Positions 1 to 7,921 of a stretch of DNA of 64,000 bases are shown here, in pieces. Position numbers and translations under genes: made by a program. Origin of the DNA: Nitratireductor aquimarinus (GTDB taxonomy: Bacteria > Pseudomonadota > Alphaproteobacteria > Rhizobiales > Rhizobiaceae); the NCBI RefSeq assembly GCF_017255295.1, contig NZ_JAFKDE010000002.1, positions 806,001 to 870,000 of the forward strand. The letters are read 5' to 3'. Below the pieces are notes generated by a model, which saw only the letters and a program-made list of their open reading frames with translations, was not told the DNA's origin and made no database searches. The stretch's first letter is position 1. Every line of letters begins with the position of its first letter.

Positions 1-1204
1 CCCCGGGGGCGCCGGCCTCTGCCGCGCGGCCGAGCCAGTAATGCGCTCTGGCGTTGGAAATCGGCCCTTCGGCGATGCGCGTGAAATGCTCTGCCGCCTT
101 TTCAGGCCTGTCGAGCATGCGCAGTGCATACCAGCCGGCATGGAACTCCGCATCGGCTGCCCGCGAAGGGCTTTCGGCCGCATGGTTCGCCGCGACCTTA
201 TAGGCCGTTTCCGCGTCATCGATATCCAGAAGCTCGCGGGAGAGGACGCGTCGCTCCACCCACCATTCATCCGGGTCGATCAGGCTTTGCGCATCCTGCG
301 GCGCGGTCAGCATGACCTTTGCAGCCTCGTCGAACCGGCCGCTGCGGCGCAAATAACGGGTTTTGGCGAAAAGATATCCGGCGCTCTGCTGCGCCTCGGG
401 CACGGCGTCGAGCAGCTCTTCCGCATTTTTCTCGCCGCGAATGACCGCCGCCCATGCCCTGGTCAGTTCCACACCGCCGGCGCGTTCTGCGACGCGTTCG
501 GCGGAGCGTATGCGCGCATTATACAGCATCTGCTCCATCCGCACCCGGTGGTCGGCGGTTGAGAGCAGGGTGTCGAACTCTTTCATGAACGCTGTTTCGC
601 GCGCCGCATCGAGTTTTGCCCCGCGCCAGAATGTGGATACCAGCGCACGCGCCTTGTCTTCCTGCGATAGCGCCAGATGCGCGCGGGCAAGCGCCACCGT
701 TCCCTCAAAGGTTCGGGGCGGCATGTCTCCAAGCAGGGCGACGACCACATTGGGGCGCTGATTCTCGCGATAAAGCGCCCGCTCGCTGTGATCGCGCAGG
801 GTGAGCATGCCGGGCCAGCCGGCGAGGTCGCCGGCAGTCTTGGCAATTTCGGCGCTGGACAGCGTGTCGCTGGCGGAAAGAACCAGAGACCAGCTCAAAA
901 TGCGGCGCTCGAGCCCGTTTTCCGTCATGCTGTTGCGCAGGGTGCGCGCCGTTTCGGGATCTCCGGTCGAGATGGCGTCCAGTCCCGCGATCATGGCGCG
1001 CATGTCGGTCGACTGACCGGTTTCGCCGTCCACGACATTGGGGCGCACGGTTGCACGGGTCAGCGCGTCAATCACGGCGCTGGGCGCAGTTGCTGCATCG
1101 GGACGCGCAAAGGGGATGGGCGCCATTTCGGGCAAAGACTGGGCCTGCACGATTGTCGAAACGGAGAGGAGAAGCAGCGGGACAAGCGCGGCTGATGTCT
1201 TCAT
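1..1204 (-). CDS. Soluble lytic murein transglycosylase (N-terminal part, cut by window edge)
   Basis: Reading the reverse strand from the ATG at 1204 gives an open frame of about 401 residues that runs off the left edge. It begins with a clear signal peptide: Lys-Thr-Ser, a Leu-rich core, and a likely cut after Val-Gln-Ala near residue 21. The rest is alpha-helical and TPR-like, with paired-helix wording such as HYWLGRAAEAG near the window edge, as in the superhelical domain of Slt70-type transglycosylases. The catalytic SLT domain would lie beyond the window. The enzyme would cleave peptidoglycan glycan strands in the periplasm to 1,6-anhydromuropeptides. It is divergent from dapA, a common rhizobial arrangement. 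Family assignment rests on the helical domain and context only. Confidence 0.8.
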   Translation of the reverse strand, partial: MKTSAALVPLLLLSVSTIVQAQSLPEMAPIPFARPDAATAPSAVIDALTRATVRPNVVDGETGQSTDMRAMIAGLDAISTGDPETARTLRNSMTENGLERRILSWSLVLSASDTLSSAEIAKTAGDLAGWPGMLTLRDHSERALYRENQRPNVVVALLGDMPPRTFEGTVALARAHLALSQEDKARALVSTFWRGAKLDAARETAFMKEFDTLLSTADHRVRMEQMLYNARIRSAERVAERAGGVELTRAWAAVIRGEKNAEELLDAVPEAQQSAGYLFAKTRYLRRSGRFDEAAKVMLTAPQDAQSLIDPDEWWVERRVLSRELLDIDDAETAYKVAANHAAESPSRAADAEFHAGWYALRMLDRPEKAAEHFTRIAEGPISNARAHYWLGRAAEAGAPG

Positions 1205-1444
1205 GCAAAAAGCACCCGAACAGGTCGACCAGAGGTCCGACGATAATGAACCAGCGTGGACGCTGTTTTTTTCGGCGAGACGGGCCCGACCCCGTCCTGC
1301 TGAAGCAAACATGCCACTCAGGTCGGATTCTTGCGGGCAAGAGATGGCAAGACTATGGTGCGCCGCGACATCTTCGGCTAGAAGCATCCGTCGGCGGTTC
1401 TGGCCGTCATAATTGCATCCAATCTCATTCAGGAGTTCGACATT

Positions 1445-2326
1445 ATGTTCAGGGGGTCTCTCACAGCGCTTGTGACACCGTTTGCCAAAGATGGCAGCCT
1501 GGACAAAAAAGCGTTTCGCGAACTCGTTGAATGGCAGATTGCCGAAGGCACGACGGGTCTTGTTCCGGTCGGCACCACGGGCGAAACGCCCACGCTGACG
1601 CATGAAGAGCATCGCGAAGTGGTCCAGATCTGCGTCGAGACGGCTGCCGGTCGCGTTCCGGTGATCGCAGGCGCAGGGTCCAATTCCACCCGCGAAGCCG
1701 TTGCGCTGGCCAAGTTCGCCGAAGAGGTGAAGGCCGACGCGGCACTGGTGGTCACGCCGTATTATAACAAGCCGACGCAGAACGGTCTCTATGAGCATTT
1801 TGCGACGGTGGCGCGTTCGACGAGCCTGCCGATCATCATCTACAACATTCCGCCGCGTTCGGTGATCGACATGTCGCCCGAGACCATGGGCCGGCTGGCG
1901 AAGGACTTTGCCAATATTGTCGGTGTGAAGGACGCAACGGCGAAGGTCGACCGCGTTTCAGAGCAGCGTCTCACCTGCGGCAAGGACTTCATCCAGCTCT
2001 CCGGCGAAGATGCGTCGGCTCTGGGCTTCAACGCACATGGCGGCGTCGGCTGCATTTCGGTGACGGCCAATGTGGCGCCGCGCCTGTGCGCGGAGTTCCA
2101 GGCGGCAACGCTTGCCAATGACAAGGAAAAGGCCCTTGAACTGCAGGACCGGCTGATGCCGCTGCACAAGGCGATCTTCATCGAGCCGGGCCTGTGCGGT
2201 GCGAAATATGCGCTGTCGCGTCTCGGCAAGGCCGAAAATCGGGTCCGCCTGCCGCTCGTGCCGATCGAGGCTTCCACCGCGGCGGCCATCGACGCAGCCA
2301 TGCAGCACGCAGGCCTGCTGAAGTAG
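1445..2326 (+). CDS. dapA: 4-hydroxy-tetrahydrodipicolinate synthase
   Basis: DapA condenses pyruvate with aspartate semialdehyde, the first committed step of lysine and meso-diaminopimelate synthesis. The 293 residues match the usual length. The GTTGE motif (residues 43-47), Tyr133 and the Schiff-base Lys162 in the GVKDATAK motif are all present. The ATG is preceded by AGGAG about 7 nt upstream. The gene is divergent from the transglycosylase gene across about 240 bp, linking precursor supply and turnover of peptidoglycan. The TAG stop is the first triplet of a dispersed repeat (TAGAGCATTTTGCAG). smpB follows after 120 bp. Confidence 0.97.
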   Translation: MFRGSLTALVTPFAKDGSLDKKAFRELVEWQIAEGTTGLVPVGTTGETPTLTHEEHREVVQICVETAAGRVPVIAGAGSNSTREAVALAKFAEEVKADAALVVTPYYNKPTQNGLYEHFATVARSTSLPIIIYNIPPRSVIDMSPETMGRLAKDFANIVGVKDATAKVDRVSEQRLTCGKDFIQLSGEDASALGFNAHGGVGCISVTANVAPRLCAEFQAATLANDKEKALELQDRLMPLHKAIFIEPGLCGAKYALSRLGKAENRVRLPLVPIEASTAAAIDAAMQHAGLLK

Positions 2327-2395
2327 AGCATTTTGCAGCCGGGCAAATACGCACGGCGTCGCACAAATGCGGTGAAACAAACGGGCATTCTTCTG
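2324..2395 (+). repeat. Dispersed rhizobial palindromic repeat, copy A (TAGAGCATTTTGCAG type)
   Basis: Begins with TAGAGCATTTTGCAG, whose first three bases are the dapA stop codon. It continues through a GC-rich middle to an ATGCGG-tGAAACAA end. The same start and the same ATGCGG-GAAACAA ending recur at 26412-26470 after the VOC gene. The middle part is degenerate compared with the later copy. A GGGCA/TGCCC small stem follows at about 2387-2402. Confidence 0.7.
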
Positions 2396-2408
2396 CCCGC
2401 TGGAAGGC

Positions 2409-2430
2409 GGAAGCGCTCATGAGCGCTTCC
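2409..2430. repeat. Perfect 22-bp palindrome upstream of smpB
   Basis: GGAAGCGCTCA is followed directly by its exact reverse complement with no spacer. It ends 16 bp before the smpB ATG, so it covers the space where a 5' leader or ribosome-binding region lies. It may be the terminal part of the preceding repeat element, or a dimeric regulator site. Confidence 0.7.
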
Positions 2431-2446
2431 GGCGCATTTGGGACAC

Positions 2447-2920
2447 ATGGCGAAAGACAAGAATCCGAACGTTCAGACGATTGCCGAAAACCGCAAGGCG
2501 CGCTTCTCCTATGAAGTGCTGGACACGCTGGAAGCCGGCATTGTTCTGACGGGCACCGAAGTGAAGTCGCTGCGCGAAGGGCATGCGAACATCCAGGAAG
2601 CCTATGCCTCGATAGAGGACGGCGAATGCTGGCTGATCAACTCGTATATCCAGGAATATTCCGCCGGCAACCGGTTCAACCATGAGCCGCGGCGCAAGCG
2701 CAAACTGCTGATCTCCAAGCGGGAACTCTCAAGGTTCGCCCAGTCAATCGAGCGGGAGGGCATGACCCTCGTGCCTCTCAAGCTCTATTTCAACGAGCGC
2801 GGGCTGGCCAAGCTCCAGGTCGCCGTGGCGCGCGGCAAGAAGCTGCACGACAAGCGCGAGACTGCCAAGAAGCGCGACTGGAACCGCGAAAAGGCAAGGC
2901 TCCTGAAGCAGAGCGGTTGA
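2447..2920 (+). CDS. smpB: SsrA-binding protein SmpB
   Basis: SmpB binds tmRNA and is needed for trans-translation, the rescue of ribosomes stalled on broken mRNA. The ATG at 2447 gives 157 residues, the usual SmpB size, starting MAKDKNP. An in-frame TTG at 2438 is less likely. Family wording is plain: [12 protein letters not shown] near the start, [11 protein letters not shown], a PRRKRKLL segment, and the basic C-terminal tail ([16 protein letters not shown]) that enters the decoding site. It lies between dapA and the converging uracil-DNA glycosylase gene. Confidence 0.96.
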   Translation: MAKDKNPNVQTIAENRKARFSYEVLDTLEAGIVLTGTEVKSLREGHANIQEAYASIEDGECWLINSYIQEYSAGNRFNHEPRRKRKLLISKRELSRFAQSIEREGMTLVPLKLYFNERGLAKLQVAVARGKKLHDKRETAKKRDWNREKARLLKQSG

Positions 2921-2957
2921 TCCGCATACTGCCGCAGAAGCGTTTCGCCATCAGAAT

Positions 2958-3623
2958 CTAATTATCGAGAAATTCGCGTATATCGCGGAAAACGCTGACG
3001 AACATGTCTTCGGTCAGGCGGCCGGTGTTCGTGTTGTAGCGCGAGCAGTGATAGCTCGAGAATATGGAAAAGCCGGCGACTTCCTGGCGCGCGCCATGCG
3101 CGAACTTGTGTGCCGCGACGCGGCCGCCAAGGGCGCGCACGGTTGACTGATGCGCGATCACGCCGAGCGTCAGAATGGCCTTCATGTTTTTGAAGCGCTT
3201 CATCGTGGGGGCGAAAAAGTGTTCGCGGCAGGTGTTTATTTCCGAACCCACGGGCTTGTTTTCCGGCGGCACGCAGCGCACGGCATTCACGATTGCCGCA
3301 TCGATGAGGGTGAGGCTGTCGTCTGGGCGCGCCTCATACTCTCCTTCGGCGAAACCAAAGCGTTTCAGCGTGCTGTAGAGGAGGTCGCCGGCGTAATCGC
3401 CGGTGAAGGGGCGGCCGGATTTGTTCGCGCCGCGCAGGCCCGGTGCGAGGCCGACAATCAGAAGCGAGACATTGTCGTCGCCGCCTTTGGGAAGAAAGGC
3501 CGGGACCGGCGCGTTGTGCCACTCGGGCTCCTTGACGCGCCAGTCTGCGATGAACTGGTGCAGGCGCGGACAAAGCGCGCAATCACGCGGCGGCTCGGTG
3601 GCCTGCGCCGGAACAGTGCTCAT
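2958..3623 (-). CDS. Family 5 (UDGb-type) uracil-DNA glycosylase
   Basis: A DNA-repair glycosylase of 221 residues. Motif 1 reads GLAPGLRGANKSGRPFTGD: it lacks the polar catalytic residue of families 1 and 4 and matches family 5. Later motifs are VNAVRCVPPENKP and the His motif SYHCSRYNTNTGR. Cys15 and Cys18 (CALC), plus the Cys in VRCVPP and NTCREHF, can supply the four ligands of the 4Fe-4S cluster. Family 5 enzymes remove uracil, and often hypoxanthine or other deaminated bases. The ATG overlaps the stop of the upstream NYN gene by 4 bp, so the two are probably co-translated. Confidence 0.88.
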   Translation of the reverse strand: MSTVPAQATEPPRDCALCPRLHQFIADWRVKEPEWHNAPVPAFLPKGGDDNVSLLIVGLAPGLRGANKSGRPFTGDYAGDLLYSTLKRFGFAEGEYEARPDDSLTLIDAAIVNAVRCVPPENKPVGSEINTCREHFFAPTMKRFKNMKAILTLGVIAHQSTVRALGGRVAAHKFAHGARQEVAGFSIFSSYHCSRYNTNTGRLTEDMFVSVFRDIREFLDN

Positions 3624-4204
3624 AGATCGTCGAACGTCTCGTCATCTTCAGGATCAGCCTTGCGGGAAGGCCGCTCGCTTGTCGCACGGCCAACTTCGTC
3701 GCGCAATGAGGAGAGATCGATGAAATTGTCCGCTTGACGGCGAAGATCGTCAGCGATCATCGGCGGCTGGGACTGGATGGTGGAAACGACGCTGACCTTG
3801 CGGCCCTTGCGCTGAAGAGCCTCGACCAGCGTGCGGAAGTCACCATCGCCGGAGAAGATCACGTAATGATCAACCACGTCGCACAGCTCGAGGGCATCGA
3901 TTGCCAGCTCGATGTCCATGTTGCCCTTGATCTTGCGGCGACCTGCGGAGTCGGTGAACTCCTTGGCCGGCTTGGTAACGACCTTGTAGCCATTGTAATC
4001 CAGCCAGTCGATCAGCGGGCGAATGGACGAATACTCCTGATCCTCCACCAGAGCGGTGTAGTAGTAGGCGCGCAGCAGGTAGCCGCGTTCCTTGAAGCTG
4101 CTCAGGAGCTTGCGGTAATCGATGTCGAACCCTAATGCCCGCGATGTGGCATACAAATTTGCGCCATCAATGAAGAGCGCTATCTTTTCCCGTGGATCGA
4201 ACAT
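3620..4204 (-). CDS. NYN-domain (LabA/DUF88-like) PIN-fold protein
   Basis: 194 residues from the ATG at 4204, which has an AGGAAA sequence about 9 nt upstream; a TTG two codons earlier is possible. The NYN/PIN nuclease fold is shown by acidic clusters: FIDGANLY near the start, KGNMDIELAIDAL in the middle, and the FSGDGDF motif. These Asp residues typically bind metal for RNA cleavage. The C-terminus is charged and acidic. It is co-transcribed with the uracil-DNA glycosylase gene (4-bp overlap) and divergent from rpoZ. The substrate is unknown; a role in RNA processing is inferred from the fold only. Confidence 0.85.
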   Translation of the reverse strand: MFDPREKIALFIDGANLYATSRALGFDIDYRKLLSSFKERGYLLRAYYYTALVEDQEYSSIRPLIDWLDYNGYKVVTKPAKEFTDSAGRRKIKGNMDIELAIDALELCDVVDHYVIFSGDGDFRTLVEALQRKGRKVSVVSTIQSQPPMIADDLRRQADNFIDLSSLRDEVGRATSERPSRKADPEDDETFDDL

Positions 4205-4300
4205 CGTCAAATTTCCTGTTTCAAAAAAGGTTGGCGCACAAAACGAAAGCGTCGCGCCGGAAGGTGCCCAAAAAGCTATCTCTTATGAGGAAATAGCGCT

Positions 4301-4315
4301 GAACTATGATAGTTC
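4301..4315. promoter_or_regulatory. 15-nt perfect palindrome in AT-rich divergent region
   Basis: GAACTATGATAGTTC is a perfect palindrome about one central G. It lies in an unusually AT-rich patch (about 4275-4345) between the NYN gene and rpoZ, about 97 bp upstream of the NYN start. It could be an operator for the leftward transcript. No matching regulator is identified. Confidence 0.35.
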
Positions 4316-4424
4316 CAACCAATATATAAATTCGTCATAATTACAAGCTGTGGGCTGGCGCGCCGGCTGCCATCACCGCGCCGCAATTGCGTGTTGATCG
4401 GAAAGCAAGCGTTGCGTCTCGGCC

Positions 4425-4453
4425 TTGAATTTTTCGGGCTGGCAGGGTATTGA
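4425..4453 (+). promoter_or_regulatory. Candidate sigma-70 promoter for rpoZ
   Basis: TTGAAT (4425-4430) and TATTGA (4448-4453) are separated by 17 bp, ending about 45 bp before the rpoZ ATG. Both boxes resemble the alphaproteobacterial housekeeping consensus. Seen by eye only. Confidence 0.4.
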
Positions 4454-4497
4454 CGCGCTGGATTTCCTTGCAGATTTACGCATGAAAGGGGCACTGA

Positions 4498-4896
4498 ATG
4501 GCCCGTGTGACCGTTGAAGACTGTATCGACAAGGTCGATAACCGCTTTGATCTCGTGCTCCTGGCGAGCCACCGCGCCCGCCAGATTTCGCAGGGCGAAG
4601 CAATTACCGTGGACCGCGACAACGACAAGAACCCCGTTGTCGCCCTGCGCGAGATCGCTGACGAGACCCTGTCTCCGGGCGACCTCAAAGAAGATCTGAT
4701 TCACTCGCTGCAGAAGCATGTCGAGGTTGACGAGCCGGAAGCCGATCTCCCGGAGATCAGCGAGCCGTCCGCCGAGGCCGTGGAAGCAAGCGCAGAGCAG
4801 CCGGAGGAGGAGATTTCCTTCGACCGCATGAGCGAAGAAGATCTGCTCGCCGGCATCGAAGGCCTCGTGCCGCCGGAAAAAAGCGACGATTTCTGA
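4498..4896 (+). CDS. rpoZ: RNA polymerase omega subunit
   Basis: Omega helps fold the beta' subunit and, in many proteobacteria, forms part of a ppGpp site on RNA polymerase. The protein of 132 residues opens with [19 protein letters not shown] and contains LASHRARQI, hallmarks of omega. It is longer than the 91-residue E. coli protein because of an acidic, Glu-rich tail (from about residue 75), usual in Rhizobiales. It sits just upstream of rsh on the same strand, the same coupling of omega with ppGpp metabolism seen in the E. coli rpoZ-spoT order. Confidence 0.95.
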   Translation: MARVTVEDCIDKVDNRFDLVLLASHRARQISQGEAITVDRDNDKNPVVALREIADETLSPGDLKEDLIHSLQKHVEVDEPEADLPEISEPSAEAVEASAEQPEEEISFDRMSEEDLLAGIEGLVPPEKSDDF

Positions 4897-5027
4897 TCGA
4901 CACGAATGTTCGGCATGGCAATCTCTTCCTTGCCGGAACATTCCTGCCTATCTTAAACATGCGCCGTGCACCTCGCGGCGCATGTTTTGCTTTGCGTAGA
5001 CAACAATAAGAACAGAGGAAGCCGCCC

Positions 5028-7277
5028 ATGATGCGTCAATACGAGCTTGTCGAGCGTGTTCAACGCTACAAGCCGGACGTCAATGAGGCGCTACTCAACA
5101 AGGCCTATGTCTACGCAATGCAGAAGCACGGTCATCAGCGCCGCGCCTCTGGCGATCCCTATTTTTCACATCCTCTGGAAGTTGCCGCCATCCTGACCGA
5201 CATGCATCTGGACGAGGCGACCATTGCTGTCGCCCTCCTGCATGACACGATCGAGGATACGAGCGCCACGCGCGCCGAGATCGATGAACTGTTCGGCCCC
5301 GATATCGGCAAGCTCGTCGAGGGTTTGACCAAGCTGAAGCGCCTCGATCTCGTTTCCAAGAAGGCGCATCAGGCAGAAAACCTGCGCAAGCTTCTGCTCG
5401 CCATTTCCGACGATGTGCGCGTGCTTCTGGTGAAGCTTGCCGACCGCCTGCACAACATGCGCACGCTCGATCACGTGCCCGAGCACAAGCGGCTCCGGAT
5501 CGCCGAGGAGACGATGGACATCTATGCGCCGCTGGCCGGTCGCATGGGCATGCAGGACATGCGCGAGGAGCTTGAAGAGCTCGCCTTCCGCCACATCAAT
5601 CCCGAAGCGTTTCGCGCTGTGACGGAGCGGCTGGCGGAGTTCTTCGAGCGCAATCGCGGGGTCATCAAGGCCATTGAAGAGGCGCTGTCACACCTCTTTA
5701 CAGAACACCAGATCGAGGCGACGGTGAAGAGCCGCCAGAAGAAGCCCTGGTCGGTGTTCCGCAAGATGGAGACGAAGGCGCTTTCCTTCGAGCAGCTGTC
5801 GGACATTTTCGGTTTCCGCGTGCTCGTCGATACGGTCGAAGACTGTTACCGGGCGCTGGGCGTCATCCACTCCACTTGGTCGATGGTGCCGGGGCGCTTC
5901 AAGGACTACATCTCCACGCCCAAGCAGAATGACTACCGGTCGATCCATACGACGATTGTCGGGCCGTCGCGCCAGCGCGTGGAACTGCAGATCCGCACCT
6001 ATGACATGCACGGCATTGCCGAATACGGTGTTGCCGCGCATTCGATCTACAAGGATTTCGGCGGCAAGGTGAACGGCGCGGATCACCGCATCTCGCGCGA
6101 CACCAATGCCTATGCCTGGCTGCGGCGCACCATCGAGGCGCTGTCTGAGGGCGATACGCCGGAAGACTTCCTCGAAAACACCAAGCTGGAGCTGTTCCAG
6201 GACCAGGTTTTCTGCTTCACGCCCAAGGGGCGGCTGATCGCGCTGCCGCGCGGGGCAACGCCCATCGACTTTGCCTATGCGGTCCACACCGAGGTGGGCG
6301 ACACCTGTGTCGGCGCAAAGGTCAATGGCCGGATCATGCCGCTCATGACCGAGCTGAAGAACGGCGACGAAGTGGAGATCATCCGCTCCAAGGCGCAGGT
6401 GCCGCCGGCGGCGTGGGAATCGGTCGTTGTCACCGGCAAGGCGCGCGCCGCCATCCGCCGCGCCACGCGAAACGCGATCCGCAAACAGTATTCCGGTCTC
6501 GGCGCGCGCATTCTCGAGCGCGCCTTCGAGCGGGCCGAAAAGACCTTTTCGCGCGATGCGCTGAAGCCGGTGCTGCACCGGCTCGGTCGGCAGGATGTGG
6601 AGGATGTTCTGGCTGCGGTCGGGCGCGGGGAGCTTTCCTCGCAGGACGTGGTTCGCGCCGTGTTCCCCGACTACAAGGACGAGCGCGTCACGCAGGCCCC
6701 CAAGGAGCGCGAGGAGGGCTGGTTCAACCTGCGCAATGCGGCGGGCATGCTGTTCCAGATCCCCGGCCGCTCTTCGCGCAAGGCCAAGCGCACCACGCGT
6801 GATGCTTCGGGCGAAACCCCGCAGGGCAACGCCGTGCCGATTCGCGGCGTGACGGGCGATCTGCCGGTCAGCTTCGCGCCTGAAGGGGCGGTGCCGGGCG
6901 ACCGCATTGTCGGCATTCTTCAACCCGGTTCCGGCATCACCATCTATCCGATCCAGTCGCCGGCGCTCACCGCGTTCGACGATCAGCCGGAGCGGTGGAT
7001 CGATGTGCGCTGGGACATTGACGAGCACATGAAGGAGCGCTTCCCGGTCCGCATGTCCGTCACGGCCATCAACGAGCCCGGCTCGCTGGCCGAGATCGCG
7101 CAGGTGGTGGCCTCAAATGACGCCAACATTCACACGCTCGCCATGGAGCGCACGGCACCCGATTTCACCGAAATGCTGTTCGATCTCGAGGTCTGGGACC
7201 TGAAGCATCTCAACCGGCTGATTTCGCAGCTCAAGGAAATCACCAGCGTGAGCGATGCGCACCGCGTGAACGGCTGA
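5028..7277 (+). CDS. rsh: Bifunctional (p)ppGpp synthetase/hydrolase Rel/SpoT homolog
   Basis: The single long RSH enzyme of alphaproteobacteria (749 residues) makes and degrades the stringent-response alarmone. Domains in order: an HD hydrolase with HDTIEDT (His72-Asp73) and its upstream FSHPLEVA His; a RelA/SpoT synthetase domain at about 230-350 (GFRVLVDTV, FKDYISTPKQNDYRSIH, VELQIRT); a TGS domain at about 390-450; an intervening helical region; and a C-terminal ACT domain from about 675 (INEPGSLAEIAQVV). Both catalytic regions look intact. Two ATGs are adjacent at 5028 and 5031. It follows rpoZ after 131 bp. Confidence 0.96.
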   Translation: MMRQYELVERVQRYKPDVNEALLNKAYVYAMQKHGHQRRASGDPYFSHPLEVAAILTDMHLDEATIAVALLHDTIEDTSATRAEIDELFGPDIGKLVEGLTKLKRLDLVSKKAHQAENLRKLLLAISDDVRVLLVKLADRLHNMRTLDHVPEHKRLRIAEETMDIYAPLAGRMGMQDMREELEELAFRHINPEAFRAVTERLAEFFERNRGVIKAIEEALSHLFTEHQIEATVKSRQKKPWSVFRKMETKALSFEQLSDIFGFRVLVDTVEDCYRALGVIHSTWSMVPGRFKDYISTPKQNDYRSIHTTIVGPSRQRVELQIRTYDMHGIAEYGVAAHSIYKDFGGKVNGADHRISRDTNAYAWLRRTIEALSEGDTPEDFLENTKLELFQDQVFCFTPKGRLIALPRGATPIDFAYAVHTEVGDTCVGAKVNGRIMPLMTELKNGDEVEIIRSKAQVPPAAWESVVVTGKARAAIRRATRNAIRKQYSGLGARILERAFERAEKTFSRDALKPVLHRLGRQDVEDVLAAVGRGELSSQDVVRAVFPDYKDERVTQAPKEREEGWFNLRNAAGMLFQIPGRSSRKAKRTTRDASGETPQGNAVPIRGVTGDLPVSFAPEGAVPGDRIVGILQPGSGITIYPIQSPALTAFDDQPERWIDVRWDIDEHMKERFPVRMSVTAINEPGSLAEIAQVVASNDANIHTLAMERTAPDFTEMLFDLEVWDLKHLNRLISQLKEITSVSDAHRVNG

Positions 7278-7459
7278 TCGCACGGGCGGGCAAGGCATCA
7301 CAATGTTGCGGCCCGCTGTCCTATGGTGGTGGGGCATGCGCCAATAGGCGGTCGCGCCGCCCCGACAGTCAGCAAAATGGCCCGCCCGTTCGCAAATTGG
7401 TTACTTGCGGCGCGGCCGGGGTGAATTGACCCGACCAGCGCTCATGAACAACGTGCCGA

Positions 7460-7828
7460 ATGCGCTGTTTCTGGCAAGATACGCCTTTGGCGAGACTGGG
7501 AGTAGGCGGGGTGATCGCGGTTTTCACCTTGATCGTTTTGCTGTTCTACCCAATGCCTGGGGCCAGCGCACACCCGGCTCCCGAGATGGCAACCGCAAGC
7601 GTGATTGCAGTCGCCGCTGATCATGGGCCGGAGGGCTATGCTCATGATGACGTGGATGCCTCCGCTCAGGACTGCTGCGCCCTTCACTGCATGCCCATGG
7701 GGCAGTCCTCTTTCCATGCCATCCGGCCTGTGCGCTTCGCCGCGTGTCTGGCCGCTGATCCGGCAGAAAACATCTGCGCCTTTCAGGCTAAACGATTGCT
7801 CAAGCCGCCCCGTCAAAACCTCTCCTGA
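7460..7828 (+). CDS. Small exported or membrane-anchored protein with Cys/His/Met cluster, unknown function
   Basis: 122 residues, not recognised as a named family. There is a strong hydrophobic segment at about residues 13-35 ending in Ala-Ser-Ala-His, resembling a signal peptide or anchor. A central DCCALHCMPM cluster (about 71-80) and His residues before it could bind a soft metal such as copper. Another Cys pair is spread through the C-terminal half. No strong ribosome-binding site is visible, and a competing open frame exists on the other strand, so the coding call is moderate. It lies between rsh and a methyltransferase gene, in an accessory interruption of otherwise conserved order. 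Confidence 0.5.
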   Translation: MRCFWQDTPLARLGVGGVIAVFTLIVLLFYPMPGASAHPAPEMATASVIAVAADHGPEGYAHDDVDASAQDCCALHCMPMGQSSFHAIRPVRFAACLAADPAENICAFQAKRLLKPPRQNLS

Positions 7829-7833
7829 ACATT

Positions 7834-7891
7834 CTCCCCGCGCGATCTGAACGCCTCACGCATCGCCGTGCGTTCGTCCGGGCGCGGGGAG
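7834..7891 (+). other. Long stem-loop just upstream of the TIGR04325 gene
   Basis: CTCCCCGCGC (7834-7843) is the exact complement of GCGCGGGGAG (7882-7891). Inside, GAACGC (7849-7854) pairs with GCGTTC (7870-7875). The structure starts 5 bp after the preceding stop codon and ends 30 bp before the next ATG. No T-run follows, so a simple intrinsic terminator is unlikely. It may be a leader structure. Confidence 0.5.
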
Positions 7892-7921
7892 GAACGCTCC
7901 TTCTGTTCAAGAGAGGCTGAT

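Noticed and set aside
4438-4470. TTGACG at 4451 as the rpoZ -35 box
   Set aside because: The hexamer 17 bp downstream (GATTTA) is a poorer -10 box than TATTGA paired with TTGAAT at 4425.
5688-7028. 446-codon open frame on the reverse strand
   Set aside because: Antisense to rsh; composition typical of a shadow frame.
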